Assembly (NCBI RefSeq): GCF_019925205.1
Contig: NC_083562.1
Location: 40,743,142 to 40,807,141 of the forward strand
Length of the DNA: 64,000 bases
Direction: 5' to 3'
Origin: Metopolophium dirhodum
Lineage: Eukaryota; Arthropoda; Insecta; Hemiptera; Aphididae
A program made the translations under genes and the position numbers. Of the stretch, positions 30,801 to 45,800 are shown in pieces. Numbering within the stretch: position 1 is the first letter of the stretch; every line of letters begins with the position of its first letter. The notes under the pieces are model-generated. The model worked only from the letters and a program-made list of their open reading frames with translations, was not told where the DNA came from and ran no database searches.

Positions 30801-33800
30801 ACGGCTATCTATAGTTGTTGCATATATGTGGTAACATCTCATTTTAAGTGCTCAAACCATACTATACTATTCCAAATTGTTTTATCCGAATTTTTTTTTT
30901 TTACTAATTATATAACGGTGAATTTCATGGACTTATATAATAAATTGCGTTATTTTTTTTAGAATCGTGTAGGTTTAATGTTCTCACAAATAAAATCTAG
31001 TTGATCTGTGCGAATTCAGTTAACAGATCCTAGAATTGAGAAGGTCCTTACCCCTTGTAATCTAAAATGTAGTTTACCTCATAAAGTCATAAACAAGAGT
31101 GTGGTTTCAAACACTATTGATTTTATCTAATTACTATTACAAGGTTAATAGATTACATATTGTTTATTAACACTGTAAAAATCAACGCTTTTTTAGTATT
31201 TTGTTGATTTTTTTGTATTCGCTAGTTTTTGTCTTATTTTTGCGGTGTGAAAATATACTTTTCAGTAATATATATGTATATTTATATCGTAATTATTGCG
31301 GGTGAATAGAAACAGTTTTACATATTTCAGCTGTTATATCTCTGGATCTAAAATATGCCCAACGTTTTCAAGTAAATCAAAATATTGGTCTTTTAAAATT
31401 CTTTAATTTATGTTTATTCAAAATACTTGTATTATTAACAGATTATTTTATACACTTTTTTAAATGCTAAGTTTCTCATTTTAGGAAAATGGGGTAAATA
31501 GAAACATCTATGTTTGTGTTGAGCCTACCAATAGGTGAATATAGAAACATAATTCGATAAAAATTCACGATTTTCTTATCAATGTTTAGCAATTATGGAG
31601 GGAAAATAAAATTATATTCCTTGATTATTTGAAAATCGCAATATTTGACAGTCAATAATGTGAAATAAAAATATTGATAACTTGAAAACTCGATTCATCG
31701 GGGACACCGGGCAATAACCCTGATTTTGTTTCTATTCACCCCGTAATACGGTAGGTAAGATTTTTTTTTTACTTATATTAACAATTACAATTTATAGGAC
31801 AAGGTATAATAAGTAAGTGTGGTGACATAAAATAACATTTGATATAGGCTCATTAATTGTAGAGTAGGAAGGCTCCCAGCAGTGCCACCTGACAAAAAAC
31901 CAAGTAGGTAAGCTTAAATTATTATTTTTAGCAAACAAGTTTATACTTTTATATATTTTAGATTCTGAGCGAAGCGATGAATGTATTGATTTTACAATGA
32001 TGTGTGTTTTTTTTTTATTTTTGTGTCTGTCATCACCTTTTAGGACAGTAAAAGTGCTTGGATTTTCTTCAATAGTAACTTTTCTGATAGTCAAAAGTAA
32101 AAATTTCTCAGTAGTTTTCACAAGCGACGTGAAAAACAAAAGAAAAATTAAGGAAAAACGGGAATTTTTACGCAAAATCTGTTTTCGAGAAAATAGATTT
32201 TGGTTTTTGGTGTACCTCTAAAACAAATGACCGTAGGGACATGAAATTTTGACTGAATGTTTATATTAGCATTTTCTATACACCATAAAATTTACAAAAT
32301 ATTTTGACTCTTTTTGAGCTGTTTACGGACATTGTCAGTTTTCAATTTTTTTAGTTTTTTTTTCTATAATTATCAATAAAATTTTATCTGTTGAGTAAAA
32401 AAGCTTGAAAATTGAATAGAAGGCTCCTAGGTTATTGTTTCAAAGGCAGATGAAAAAAATTAAAAATCCTTAGTCACAGTTTTTATTTATAAGCATTTAA
32501 AGTTCAAATTTTGACAAAATACAGAAAAATCACGAAAATTAGCAAACTATTTTGAGTTGAGAATTTATAAAAATTTTTCTTTTTAAATCTAAGATTTGAA
32601 AATGTAATATAAGATTACTCATAAGTTTGTCTACCTTTATCAAAACAAAAATGTCATCAAGAAACTTAAATTAAATTTTTATGAGCGTCTGAAATTTATA
32701 TTTTTACAACATTTGATATTCACTCGATTTCTCGTGTAACGATTTTCTTATTTTGTTGTAATTAAAAAATGTATGACTGTAGATACTTGAAAATTTCACT
32801 GAATGTTTATATTAGCATTTTCTATACACTATAAAATTTTGAAAATATTTTGACTCTTTTTGAGCTGTTTACGGACGTTGTCAGTTTTCAAATTTTTTAG
32901 TTTTTTTTTCTATAAATATCAATAACATTTTATTTGCTGGGTAAAAAAGTGTGAAAATTTAATATAAGGCTCCTGATATATCATTCTAATAGTAGTTAAT
33001 AAATATTAAAAATACATAGGCACAATTTTTTTTTATAAGCATTTAAAGTTCAAATTTTGACAACATTTATCAAATTTATAATTTATTAGTTATTTTGTGG
33101 TTAAAAATGTATAAAATGTTTAACTTTTATGGCTAAGGATTGAAAATTTAAAACAAGGCTCCGCGTAAATAGGTTATATATAAATTACTTTATTCACAAT
33201 AATATCATCAAATATACTTGGTAATATCATAGGCTGACTGACCGTTTTCGCTCAGAATCGTTTTTCTTATACAATGATATTATATCATTGAATTCAAATT
33301 TCACACCATCCATTACAGTGACCCACTTGTAACCTACTGTACAGCAGAGCGACATCCACTTATCCACCTTTTTTCCAGTCAAATATCTAAAAAATAAAAT
33401 AACTCTATAATTTTTAATAAAGGACTATAGTCTATAATATGATAGAACTAACTAAAACTTGGGAAACAATGAAAAATTGCATCAAAATATGTTTTGCTTT
33501 AGATTATTAGAAACAATATAATATATAAACAGAAAACATATTATTAAAATTCAGGTTATTTTTTCTCGTTAAGTTTTGTTTTCACAGCCCTAAATATAGT
33601 GTTCTATACTTCCATTATATTTATATTTACATTATATTTATATTGACATATTCGGAAATCTCACATTATAATATGTGACATAGGCTAGTTATATCGGCCA
33701 TAATCATAGTCTTTAGTCGAGGTTAAGCACGATCTATGCACATTTAGGTACCCGCATTTTCCGTTTCCAGTCCGATTCGATTAAGAGTCTTCGACCATTT

Positions 33801-36800
33801 CCTTCTTAAGTTATTACCTGTGGTCGGAAAATTGGAGAAAGGTCAAAGGGCACAGTTTTGTGTAATTTTGTGAACCAAATTGTGATGTCATTCATTCATT
33901 TCATCACTAGGCGTTTTAAACGTTAATGGAAGAAATATGAAGTACTGTATAGGTGTTTTCCGCAATATGGTTTTCTTGATTTCAGCCTTTGTACCCCTGC
34001 CCGAGAATGATATCGTAACCGTGGACGATCGGCAGTGTCGAGTCTAAGGTACATTTATATTTCGTAATTGTATGAAGGATTGTTGCAATGGATAGCGGCT
34101 AGAGCAATATTACTGTGTATTGGTGTTCATTACATCGGAATTGATTAAATTGTTCTCGATTTAATTATTTTAACAGCATATTATACCTACTGCAGTTAAA
34201 AATATTGTCATTCTAAGTGCATTCATAAAATGCAGATTTTACAAACACAAGGAATATTTTTAACGTAAAAATATTAAAACAAAAAATGTAATAGTAAAAA
34301 CAATTAATACACACGTGTATAGGCGTATAGCACACTTCGATGGTAAAAAAAATCTGAAATGTTTGTGTGGCCCGTTAGTATTTTTTATCCGTAATAATAA
34401 TAAACATATTATTATTATTATTATTATTATAGCATGAATACACAAATAATGACGTAAATCGTTACTGTAAAAAAGCTCTTATTGAACAACATTGGCAAAT
34501 ACCATATTACAACAATATACATAAATATTGTCACAGTGATATATGATGGCACTTGACATTGCTTTTGTGATGTATTACTGATAGAATACCAACTCATCGA
34601 CAGAAGCAAATTAATATACACAAAAAAAAAAAATTACACATAATGATAATATGAAGAATGTGATTTAAAAATATTCGAGTGTATACGCTTTTATATACGA
34701 ACGCAATAAATACACGAAAAATATTATTAAAATTTATAATGCATTGTTACACGTTTTGTGAATTTGTGATAGACGCGCTTTAAAAACATAAAATATTGAA
34801 AAAAAGCTTTTTCACTTGTACTTACCTACGACTCGTCCGACAAAGTTGAATTAATATAGGTATGCATAAAATAACATTTTTTTTCTTGCTTTTCGTATAC
34901 CCTATTATCCTACGTATATATCAAACTAAATTTTATGAAAACATAATAACTACAATATCTTTCAGGGGACGTAATGCTAACGCTGTCCCCCCTCCAGTTC
35001 TCGATACCATAGAAAAAAAAATATCTTTATAAGAACAACTAAATATCTATATTCCATAGAGGTCTTTTCAAGTCACAGGGATACGGCGAATAAGAACTAA
35101 TATACTAATCATGGTACATTGCCTATTGGTACCATTACACCAATATAATAAATTATTATATTGGTTACTGGATTGTATATTTATAATCCAGATCAGAATC
35201 GATTTTCATTTGTTGTTTGAAATTATCCGCCCAAACACATCCTCACAGCGTCGTAACAATTCGTATTGTGTGTGAAAACTTTGAAATCTTTTGTACAACT
35301 GTCATTACCGATGATAATTTTAACCGAGCGTCAGGAAACTCGTTTCATCATGAAAACAATGTAAGCACAACTGAATGATACGCCAGTGATATAATAATCA
35401 ACATATGATATTATTATAATAATATAATCTAATAATTAATAAGTAATATAACTACTAATAAAAGTATAGTAATTGTATGTGTTTTCCGTAACTGAAACAG
35501 AAAATTTAAAACCAGAATGTATTTGTCTTCAGACGTATAGTATAACCTAGAACAGTAAGTTATTCTGATGCGTACATTAATTTATATGTTTCCGAAACAA
35601 GAGTGATAACAAAAATAATAGTGATACAATATTGAATTTTATAGTTTGGCCAATAACGGAAGTCTATTTGAATTGAATCGAAACTTTTGCAAACTATAAA
35701 TAATATGTCTACAACAATGAATTTTGAAAGTAACTATAACAGAATTAATTCCACGTTTGCACGCGATATTGGTGTATTTTCAAGTATAACGTGATAATAA
35801 CCGTTTTTATGGTCATAAATTAGTTTAGTATTTTTATGATTCCAAAACGCATTGAATATTATTTTAATGATTATAGTTTTAAAAAAATGCCAAGCCTTCA
35901 ACCGACATTCACACATTTTATCTATATTTTTATCGAGCATATTACAATAAGGTTCTGGGTCGATCGACCGACAAGACAATCGATTGACAATAATATATGC
36001 AGTAATTTGATTTCACTTTTAATTTATATTCTTAGGTTGATAACTCTAGGATTCTTAAGTTGATCTAAATTACATCATTTTCCGAACTTTGATGATGACA
36101 TTTTCATCATTTCCATAGCCATAACCAAGGCCTTGTATTTTCATAGATCATCAGGTATACTGAGCCCATCAATTGAATTTGGTTCTGTATGGTGTATGAG
36201 TAATACGTATACGCCTTACTTTCTTTTGTTGTGTTTCATAGCTGAGAAGATAAGGTCTTATATTCTCTGAACGTTGGATTGTGTATAAGTAGATTAAATA
36301 ATTTGTGACGGTCTATTGGTTGTACACCGGGCTGTATCTTAAAAATATTAAGTTAAACTTAAATCATTAAATACATTTAAACAATTAATTATTAAATACA
36401 AATACTAATATTAATAATGATAATTAAATTTGTTATTTACCTTTGAATATAGAATTTGCAATGGAAACTGCAGCTCGAGTGCTCGACTAGTTTCTGGAGC
36501 ATGATTATTAACTTTTGTCTTTCATCAATTAGAATATTGTAGAATCACGCGTCGTTTACATTAATAAAGAGCTTTTTTTCACTATTCTAAGAAAGAGATC
36601 ATCTCTATTTTTATCTGTAACCATTAAATATCCTCTGACAACTATTTTTTCTCGGCCTTATTTTTACGGAACAATATTACAATATTCCTCCATTTTACCT
36701 ATATTATATAAAATACGCATAGAGACTGCTTCGACGGTTCAACTAAATTTACACAGTCGGAAAAAGGTACCGTGTCTCAATTGAGATATATTATACACTT

Positions 36801-39800
36801 GTATATAGTAGATGCGTTGGAATTACAAAAATATTTATAATTTTCAATCGTTATAGTGGATGGGGAAAATGTTAACTAATAATTATTATTAATTATATAT
36901 TAGAACTGAATTAAAAATCAACAGCACCTTGTATTAATAATGATACACTCGACTTAAATCCAAAGCAGGCTATATTATTTTGCAAATAATCTTTGAACCT
37001 CAGATATAATAATACGTATAAACTAAATAGGTAATTATTTATTGTACTTGATTTTAAATTTTTAAATAAACCATCTAAAGCTAAAGTAGAAATTAAATAA
37101 GAAAATTACAAGAAAATTGTTTTAGTAAACTTTTTATTAAAATTATGATAGTTAATAATTATAATGGAACGGAATAAACCTAAAAAAAAAAATTCTTATC
37201 GGTTAGGTATTATTTTTAAAAAGTTTTTCCATTGTTCATTATTTTTGTACAAAGAAAACTTACGAAGACAACCTAGATAACAAACAAATTTTTAATTCAA
37301 AGTACGAATAATGGTCTGTATTATTACTAAACTAATTTGTGATATTCTTGATGTTTTTAATATACTATAAGAAGAATCGTTCAACAAAACAAAACTTAAA
37401 CATTACGAAAAAAAATATAGTTGGATATATAAACCTGGTATATATTCCCTCATCTCAATGCAGATGACACATATAAAATTAATCATCATTCATTTGTATT
37501 AACTCATACGTCTATAACATCTTTTAAATCTGTGTAATATGTCATGTAATGCATATAGTTATTTTTTAAAGTAATCGAATTAAAAATGACTAGTTTTTGG
37601 TTAGGCGAAATATCAATTATTAAAATTGTTGTATCGAGAGTGAAAACAAGCAATAATACATCTTCATATAAATTTGAAAATCTACGTGTTCCAAAATTAT
37701 AAATCCCCACAGCAAAAATTCAAATTAGGCGATTTTTAAAACTTTTGAATCACGAATAGAACAGCTCTGTATAATCAGTGAAATTATAGTCGTATACGAC
37801 TTGTGGTTATAATCGGAGTTATAATTCTGTACCAAATTTACTGATTAAAATTAAATTATAACACTATAAGGAGAAGAAACAGTTGTTTCTACAAGTTATT
37901 ATTATGTTATCGTTATCAAGTCAAAGGCCCGAATTATACAATTTGTATTTCGTTATAAGAACTGCGATTGTGCGATCATCTTAATAATTGAAACCAACAC
38001 GGTTTAGTACAAACACTTATTTCACAGGTAAAACTATAAGGCCTTGGGAAATAGTGAGATTTTGATATATTTTTAAATTTAAAATATGAAGACAATTTAG
38101 GTAATATATTATAGGTATTTGGACTCTGATTTTAAAAACTTTAATTTTAGAAAAGTGTAATAATAATGTCTAAGACGTCTATTATAAATGTGTTGTGTAT
38201 TTTGAAATGTATTTTTCTGGCATTGAATTCGACAATAATAATATTGGAGTCCAAAACAACATGAATAAATTTGTCCTCTTTTAGATAAAAAAAAATTATC
38301 AAAAGCCAATTATTATAATTATAAGGTTGTTTTTCTTGCAAATTCGTTTTTGATCGTTGAATACTATTTTTTCGTACGGCCTATCTTCGTACGTGTCACG
38401 AAACTAGATATTGACATTTGAGTTGTTGGCCCTTAATAAATAGCCGGCTTAACGATTATAATATAACATTATTATATATTGTATATATATTATAGAAAGT
38501 GATAGAATTATCATTATATCGTACATAATATACCACCTTAGACTCTCCAAAACGTTATTGGATATTTGGATTTATTATTTTGTCGTTATATAGATGATTG
38601 TAGACCTTTGATATTATTACGTATTATGCTTCCCGTCTTAACATCTACAATTGGATTAATGCGATCTATCTGGGCTAATATTTACCAATTCTTCTGAAAC
38701 GTTTTTGTGTGCGTTATTTTGAATCTGAAAAAAAATTTCAAATGAAAAACTAGAAACATACTAAACTAAAGGTATATAATAATAATAATTTATTGGCCAT
38801 CGAAATGATATTACATAACTGCACATCAATAATAATACAATATGACGGTCAAACTCATCGCTGAGAAATGAGGATGACCTATGAGATCTGGGTGCTGATA
38901 AAAAAACTAATAAACTTTGTATACCTAATGTATTAATATAACATATGTAGATACATCATGATCGTAGGGTGTAACAGATAGAACTGACTTTTGGAATAAC
39001 TTTTGTTCTAATTAATATTTAAATTTTTTTTTATATATTATATAATTTATAGTTACTTGCGCTACAAACAACTGCACTATTATACAAAAATTATTTTTAT
39101 TTTTTAACACTGAAAATAAAAAATTTAAAATTTGATTTAAATTTTTTTGGATATTTTCAAAATAGCCAATTTGTGAATGTGATTATAAGAACAATTTTGA
39201 TAGTAAAAAAATATCTAGGTCAAGTAGTTTATTTTTTAGAATTTTTTAAAATATAAATATTTTTTTGATAAATGAATTTGGAACGTAATAACTTTTTTCA
39301 TAATATTTTTTTGGGGAATTTTTGTGTGTGTGTGTATGTGTATGTGCGCATTATACAAGCTTTTTAGGTCCATTTATATTGTATTATATTAATATATTAT
39401 CTTCCAGCGTTCCCCGGCTTTACCGGGTTTGTATCTATATGTGTGTATACAATAATATACATATTACATATTATTATGTCATATTATAGAAATTTAAAAT
39501 ATTTTTTTTTTTATTTTCTTTATATTTAACGAAAAAAAAAATGATTTTTACTATAATATTAATGAACTTAATCTTCTATTGAACAATAAATTTTGAAATA
39601 CGTTTTAAAAACGGAGAAAACGAACGAATATAAACATGAACAGATATCAATAAATCATAATTATTGAATATGATGGATATAAAAAAGTTATAATATGTGT
39701 AATGTATATTGTATATAATATTTATTATAATCATACAAAAGTTCTAATAAGCTACCTGAAAAACAAGAATTAAATAGCAATACCTGCACTAATAAGTAAA

Positions 39801-42800
39801 AAACTGCATCCTAAAATGAGGTGTCAACCTGTTTTTTTCATATTTTCAGTACCATTGATCGGTTCAACATTAATTTTAAGGCGCTAAATGGGAAAAAAAA
39901 ATTAAAAATCATACACATGATTTAAGATTAGAACTTAACGTACGTTACGTGGTATTATTAATTTTTCGTTATTATCATCTAGTAATTAGAAAAAATCAAA
40001 ATTCGTAAAAATTGACATATTCGAAAATTAAAACGAAACATTTTTTTTTATTCTCCAATGATGCCCTAGGGTTAGGTATATCCATCATCCAATGTACCTT
40101 TTTTTTACTCACTCTGTATATATAGATATATATATATATTGATATAGGTATATATGGTTTTTTTATACTGATTTTTTACTTAAATATTTTGTTATTATTA
40201 TAATATTATAATGAAATATAGTAATAATTATTATTATGTATAATACATAATGTGGCTGTGTAGCGAAAACAGATAATTATTTATAATTTATTAAATTATT
40301 TCGTAATAAATAATAGTGTGAATCGTGCTTTGCTAGTTTTCTCTATATCATTTTCTACCAAAAATTAACATTAACATCTCAATAAAATATTTTATGGATT
40401 TTTTTTTTTTACTTTTGTTTGTATCAGTTTAAACTCAAATATCTTTACACCTATGGGGCTATTGACTAACAAGTTACACAACAGTATTATGTGCGTCATG
40501 TATTTATTGTTTCGATGGCATCACATTTCGATTTTCGACGTGATATCAGCTTTACCAATACCTACGATTAGTTTTAACTGTGTAACGCACAAGAACGTAA
40601 AATCAAAGTAATTTACACGTAGGTATTAGGTATAGTCGGATTTCTTTTATAGTCTTAGTTGTATAGGTACATAAAACGGTACAAGACTATCCTCGTTTCG
40701 TTTTGATTAAATACATTATCTTTAGTGTTCAACTTTTGAGTAGGATAAACCACGATTCTCTCGAGTCCAAGTATATACCTACGTTGTTTACGGTAAATTA
40801 CGGTCTTAACGTTTCCAACGATCACAGCTGTTGTTGATAACACGCCTCGTATACAACCGACGACGAAACTATGGGGGAGTTTGCAATATTATCAAAGAGT
40901 TGGTTGGAGTTCGTGTTATAAGATCTATCGTTTCTTTATTTTGCATAATAATTTGTTTTCAAGTCCCCGACTGAACTATTATACCAGAGGTCTTAGACGA
41001 GATTCGATATAAGACATACATTATGCCTGATATCGTTTCATTATAATAACACAATAATGGCTTATTACTTCAAACTCAATTTGTTTACTTTTGAAAACTC
41101 CAAATATAGTTGGTTGATGTATAAATTGCCATTAGCGAGATACTTAACAGCGGTGCTATCGCACGGAGACAAAGTCTTAAACTCTTCAATGTTGCATACG
41201 GATATCGTGTGATGATATTATATTATACAAATATTTGAAGCTCACATATAGGTAAACTATTGGAATAATGTATTACATACGTTATTTTCAGCTTTGGAGT
41301 TACTTCCACGTCGACGATTATTGGTTTTTGAAATTTCACCAATGCGCACGACAACTTTGAAAATTCGTATGTGGATATTTAAAACAATATTGTTAATTTA
41401 TACTAGTTTTCGTTTAATTTTATGCGTTTTCTTGTATTTAGTTTCAAGCTATAATCCGCATAAAACAATTAAAACATATTTGTATCCATAAGCAATCTAC
41501 TACCTATTGATTTCTTATTTAGTGTTTTTGTTTTTTTTTTTTTACAAGACACGTAATCACCGTTCTGTAGGGGCGGACTGACTAGGGTGGCGGGTGTGCG
41601 ATCCCCCCTCTGGACCTGGTGAAAATTTGGACAGATGACTTATAAATATTTTATTATTAGGATAAAATTATGCTAAATTTTCTGTTTCCCCCGGGCCAAT
41701 TTTTATTCCTAGTCCGTCCATGCTTTTTTTAAAAACAGAAAACTTTTTCGTTTCGTGTACAGGAAGGCCAACGCCAACGTGTTTTTTTAACAAATATATT
41801 GACGACTTTTGGTCAGTATCCGATGACAATAATAATTGCGAACGACTTCACAGTTAACAGCAACACAGCTGTTTGGCATGTACGCTTATTCAAAAGGAAC
41901 GGTGTAATAATTCATAACCACCATCTGCGATTTAACGACAATCCGGAAACCGGAAAACTGTATAGAGTACCTATATTTACGTCAAAATCCTCATATTATA
42001 TATCTAACAAAATATATTATATTTAGAATTATGTCTCCGGTAATTATTAGTGCAAAGTCGACGATTCCCAGCACGGTACGATATTTTGACGGAAAACGAG
42101 TTGATGAAAATAACGACTTCAAACGTTTATAAGTGTTGCGATAATATTATTATAGCTTATAAGTTAGTTACAACTGATGCACGAGTTAATCATTTAATGA
42201 TAGAACTCTACGCCGGAAAAGACCATAATATATTATTATAATTTATACAATATGTGAAACGTCATAATAATAATATAATAATAACAATATGATAAATTAT
42301 GATATTCGTTCATAATAATTCATAATTTCAATGAAAATTATTATTACTGCAAGTACCACATACTTATTTGGAATCGTCGCGTTTAATAGTTTGAATCACT
42401 ATTGACATGAAATTATTCATACTCGAAATAAGTAAAAAAAACAAGTCATCCGAACATTTTAAATTTATCTTTTAAAATGTTTAGTTTCTTAAGTTATTCC
42501 TAATGTAATGGGTGCACCCATTATGGTTTCTGATTTATATGACGTAATATTTTCATTAATTCCGCAACGTAAACTTAAAATAATAACAAATTAAAATACT
42601 TCAAATTATTAAAAACACTTAAAATAGAATCGTATAATGTCGTTCTGAATGTTTTTGACCAAGGAAAAATTTTTATCAACAATTAATGAAAAAAAAATTA
42701 ATTAAATCCGAAAGTTCACACTATTATTTTGTTCAAAAAAAGACGAAATATTTTTTAAATTATACGATGCAAAGACAATGCTTATAAAATGTATTTGGTG

Positions 42801-45800
42801 AAAATTTCAAGTATCTACAGTTATTCCTTAAATTCATCAAAATAAGAAAATCTATTTTGTAGAAAACTGATTTTGCCTTTTTTAGGATTTTCTCAATCAT
42901 TAAGAATTGTACTGGTAAATTTTTACTTTTGATCCCCCAAAATACCAATTAAATTCAGTTTCCTATCAGTAAAAATACACATCATTGCAAAATCAAAGCT
43001 TTTTTCTTCTATAGTAAATGTATTCAGGCACAAAGAAATACACATTATTTTTAAATCAATACACTCACCACTCCACTCGGAATTTAAAAATCGTATTGTA
43101 GCGAAATCCGTTTAATAGAATATTACATAAATTTGGTTTTAATTAATTGATTACGGTTCTCAAAAATAATTCAATAAACAGAAAATTTCGTTATAAAATG
43201 GCAGATGCACTGTGTGTATAATGTTATCAATTTGCTACAATACATGTTAATAATGAACTAAATTGTAATATTTTAATACTGAAAATAATTTTGTAGGTTG
43301 CGGTTTCATTTTTAATATTATTTCTTATAATGATCCTTAATTGCAATCAGAAGTTTCAAGATTAACTTCTTTAAATTCAATAACTGTTGCATGTAAAATC
43401 GTACAATTTTGATATCATCTTTAATTTAATCTAAGTATTTTACTGACGTACCGGTGTCTATAATAATTTACACTCATAAAATTAATTTCAAATATCATGA
43501 CCATTATGACAAAACTTTTTTCATAATAATATTTATTATTCTGGCAACAACACAAACAATCTGGTATTACCTCGAGGTCTAAGCATTTCATATTTGTGAA
43601 AAAATTTGACAGCAAAAATTATAAGATTCAATAATAATATGTTTTTAATAATCACATCATCAGAAAATTATTTAAAATACAATTTATTTATTGTTTTACA
43701 TCTGAACATTAAAGTCAGCTCATAAAGATATAATTTAATCGCTATTTCAGGCAGAGTCCTTTATAACTCAACAAATAACTCGAACATAAAAATATTACCA
43801 CCCTCTAACCCCACCTATTGGCCAACACATCAAAACCGTCGCCCAGATATCCTGGATATCTTCATCGCAAGAATACCAAGTAACTGCACTACTAATATCT
43901 CCAACACAAACGACCTGTCATCCGACCACTCACCAATCATACTCGACCTCGAAATTCCCTGTTCAAACTCTTCCACAAATCCTCAAAATCTTGGAAAAAT
44001 AGATTGGCCTACCTTCCAACAACTCATTGAATCTCGCACTCTACTCAACCATTCCTTAAAATCAAGCGAAGACATTGACAGCACTATCCAAAAGCTCACT
44101 TCAGATATCCAGGAATGCATTCACCTAGCAACAACTCAAATCACAATTTACCCCAATAACCTACTTCCAAATCATATAAAACATCTTCTCCGTGAAAAAC
44201 GAAAAGCAAGATCCCGGTGGCAAAGGCACAAATACCCCATCGACAAACACACTTACAACCAACTAAATAATAAACTAAGGAAAGCACTCCAACATCACAA
44301 CTCCTTCACCTATCAACAATTTATCCAAAACCTAACAACGCATAACTCTTGTCTCTGGAAAACGACCAAAAAAATCCTAAAAACTATCTCAACTTCCTCT
44401 CCCCTCCGTAAAGAAGATAACTCATGGGTGGTTTCTGACACAGAAAAAGCAAACCTATTTGGCCAACATCTATCCCAAACCTTTACCCCACATGACATAA
44501 CTCTAAATCCCACTCAAAGCCAAATTGTCACACATTCCTTAGAGTCTGCATTACCCGTCTCACTACCAGCCAAACACACAAGTCCCGGCGAAATCGAGTT
44601 CATTATAAAAAAACTCCATAACAGAAAAGCCCCTGGGTTTGACCGAATTACAAATCGTATTGCCAAAAACCTACCCAAAAAAGTAATCCTATTACTTTCC
44701 TATATATATAACGCAATGCTGCGTTTATCCTATTTCCCCCTTACCTGGAAATTCTCAGAGATAATAATGATCCCAAAACCCCACAAACCTCCTGAAAAAG
44801 TAACCTCTTATCGCCCTATAAGTCTACTCCCAACATTATCTAAAGTATTCGAAAAAATCCTATTAAAGAGACTCATACCACTAGCTATTTCGGCAAAAAT
44901 TATCCCTGACACTCAATTTGGATTCAGACCCAATCACTCTACCATTCATCAACTCCACAGAGTAGTAGACACTATCTCAGTTTCTCTTGAGAAAAAACAT
45001 TACTGCGCTGCCGTCTTTCTAGACGTCGCACAAGCGTTTGATAGGGTATGGTTTGATGGCCTACTATTCAAACTTAAAAAATTTCTGCCTGCGCCTTACT
45101 TCCTATTGGTTAAATCATATTTGAGCGATCGCACATTCGTCGTACGCCAGAACTCGAGCCACTCAAACTATTTCAATATCTTAGCCGGAGTTCCCCAAGG
45201 CAGCGATATTGCTCCTTTTCTATACAATATCTTTACGCACGACATCCCTAAAACTTCCTTTACTGAACTCGGTTCCTACGCGGACGATACGGCAATTGTG
45301 GCCTCCAATGAAAACCCAAACACAGTTTCTAATATGTTACAAAGACACCTTAACATAATTTACCTCTGGACAAAAAGATGGAAGATCAAAATCAATGAAA
45401 CCAAGTCCTCCTTCATAACATTCACCCTAAAAAAAGGATCTTGCCCCGTAGTCACATTAAACAGCATCCCAATACCTTCCTACTCTGAAGTCAAATATCT
45501 TGGCCTCATCCTCGACAGTAAACTTACCTGGAATCCCCACCTAAAAGCCAAACGAAAAGCCCTTAATACCCGACTCCACCTCCTTAGACCCTTACTGAAA
45601 TCCAAAATGAATATCAACACCAAACTTCTAATTTATAAGTCACTACTCAGGCCACTATGGACTTATGGCATCCAATTATGGGGTGCCGCTAAACCCTCAA
45701 ACACCCGTACAATCCAAGCCTTTCAGTCAATATGCCTTCGCCTAGTTGCATCAGCACCCTGGTACTTAACCAACAATAATCTCCACAAAGATCTCAAAAT

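Noticed and set aside
31792..32221. Open frames of 74 and 127 codons on opposite strands
   Set aside because: They sit at and within repeat family A, overlap each other, and carry no family features.
41799..42241. Two consecutive + strand frames in intron 4
   Set aside because: No recognisable domain, no convincing splice sites in a matching phase, and ordinary length for chance frames in this window.
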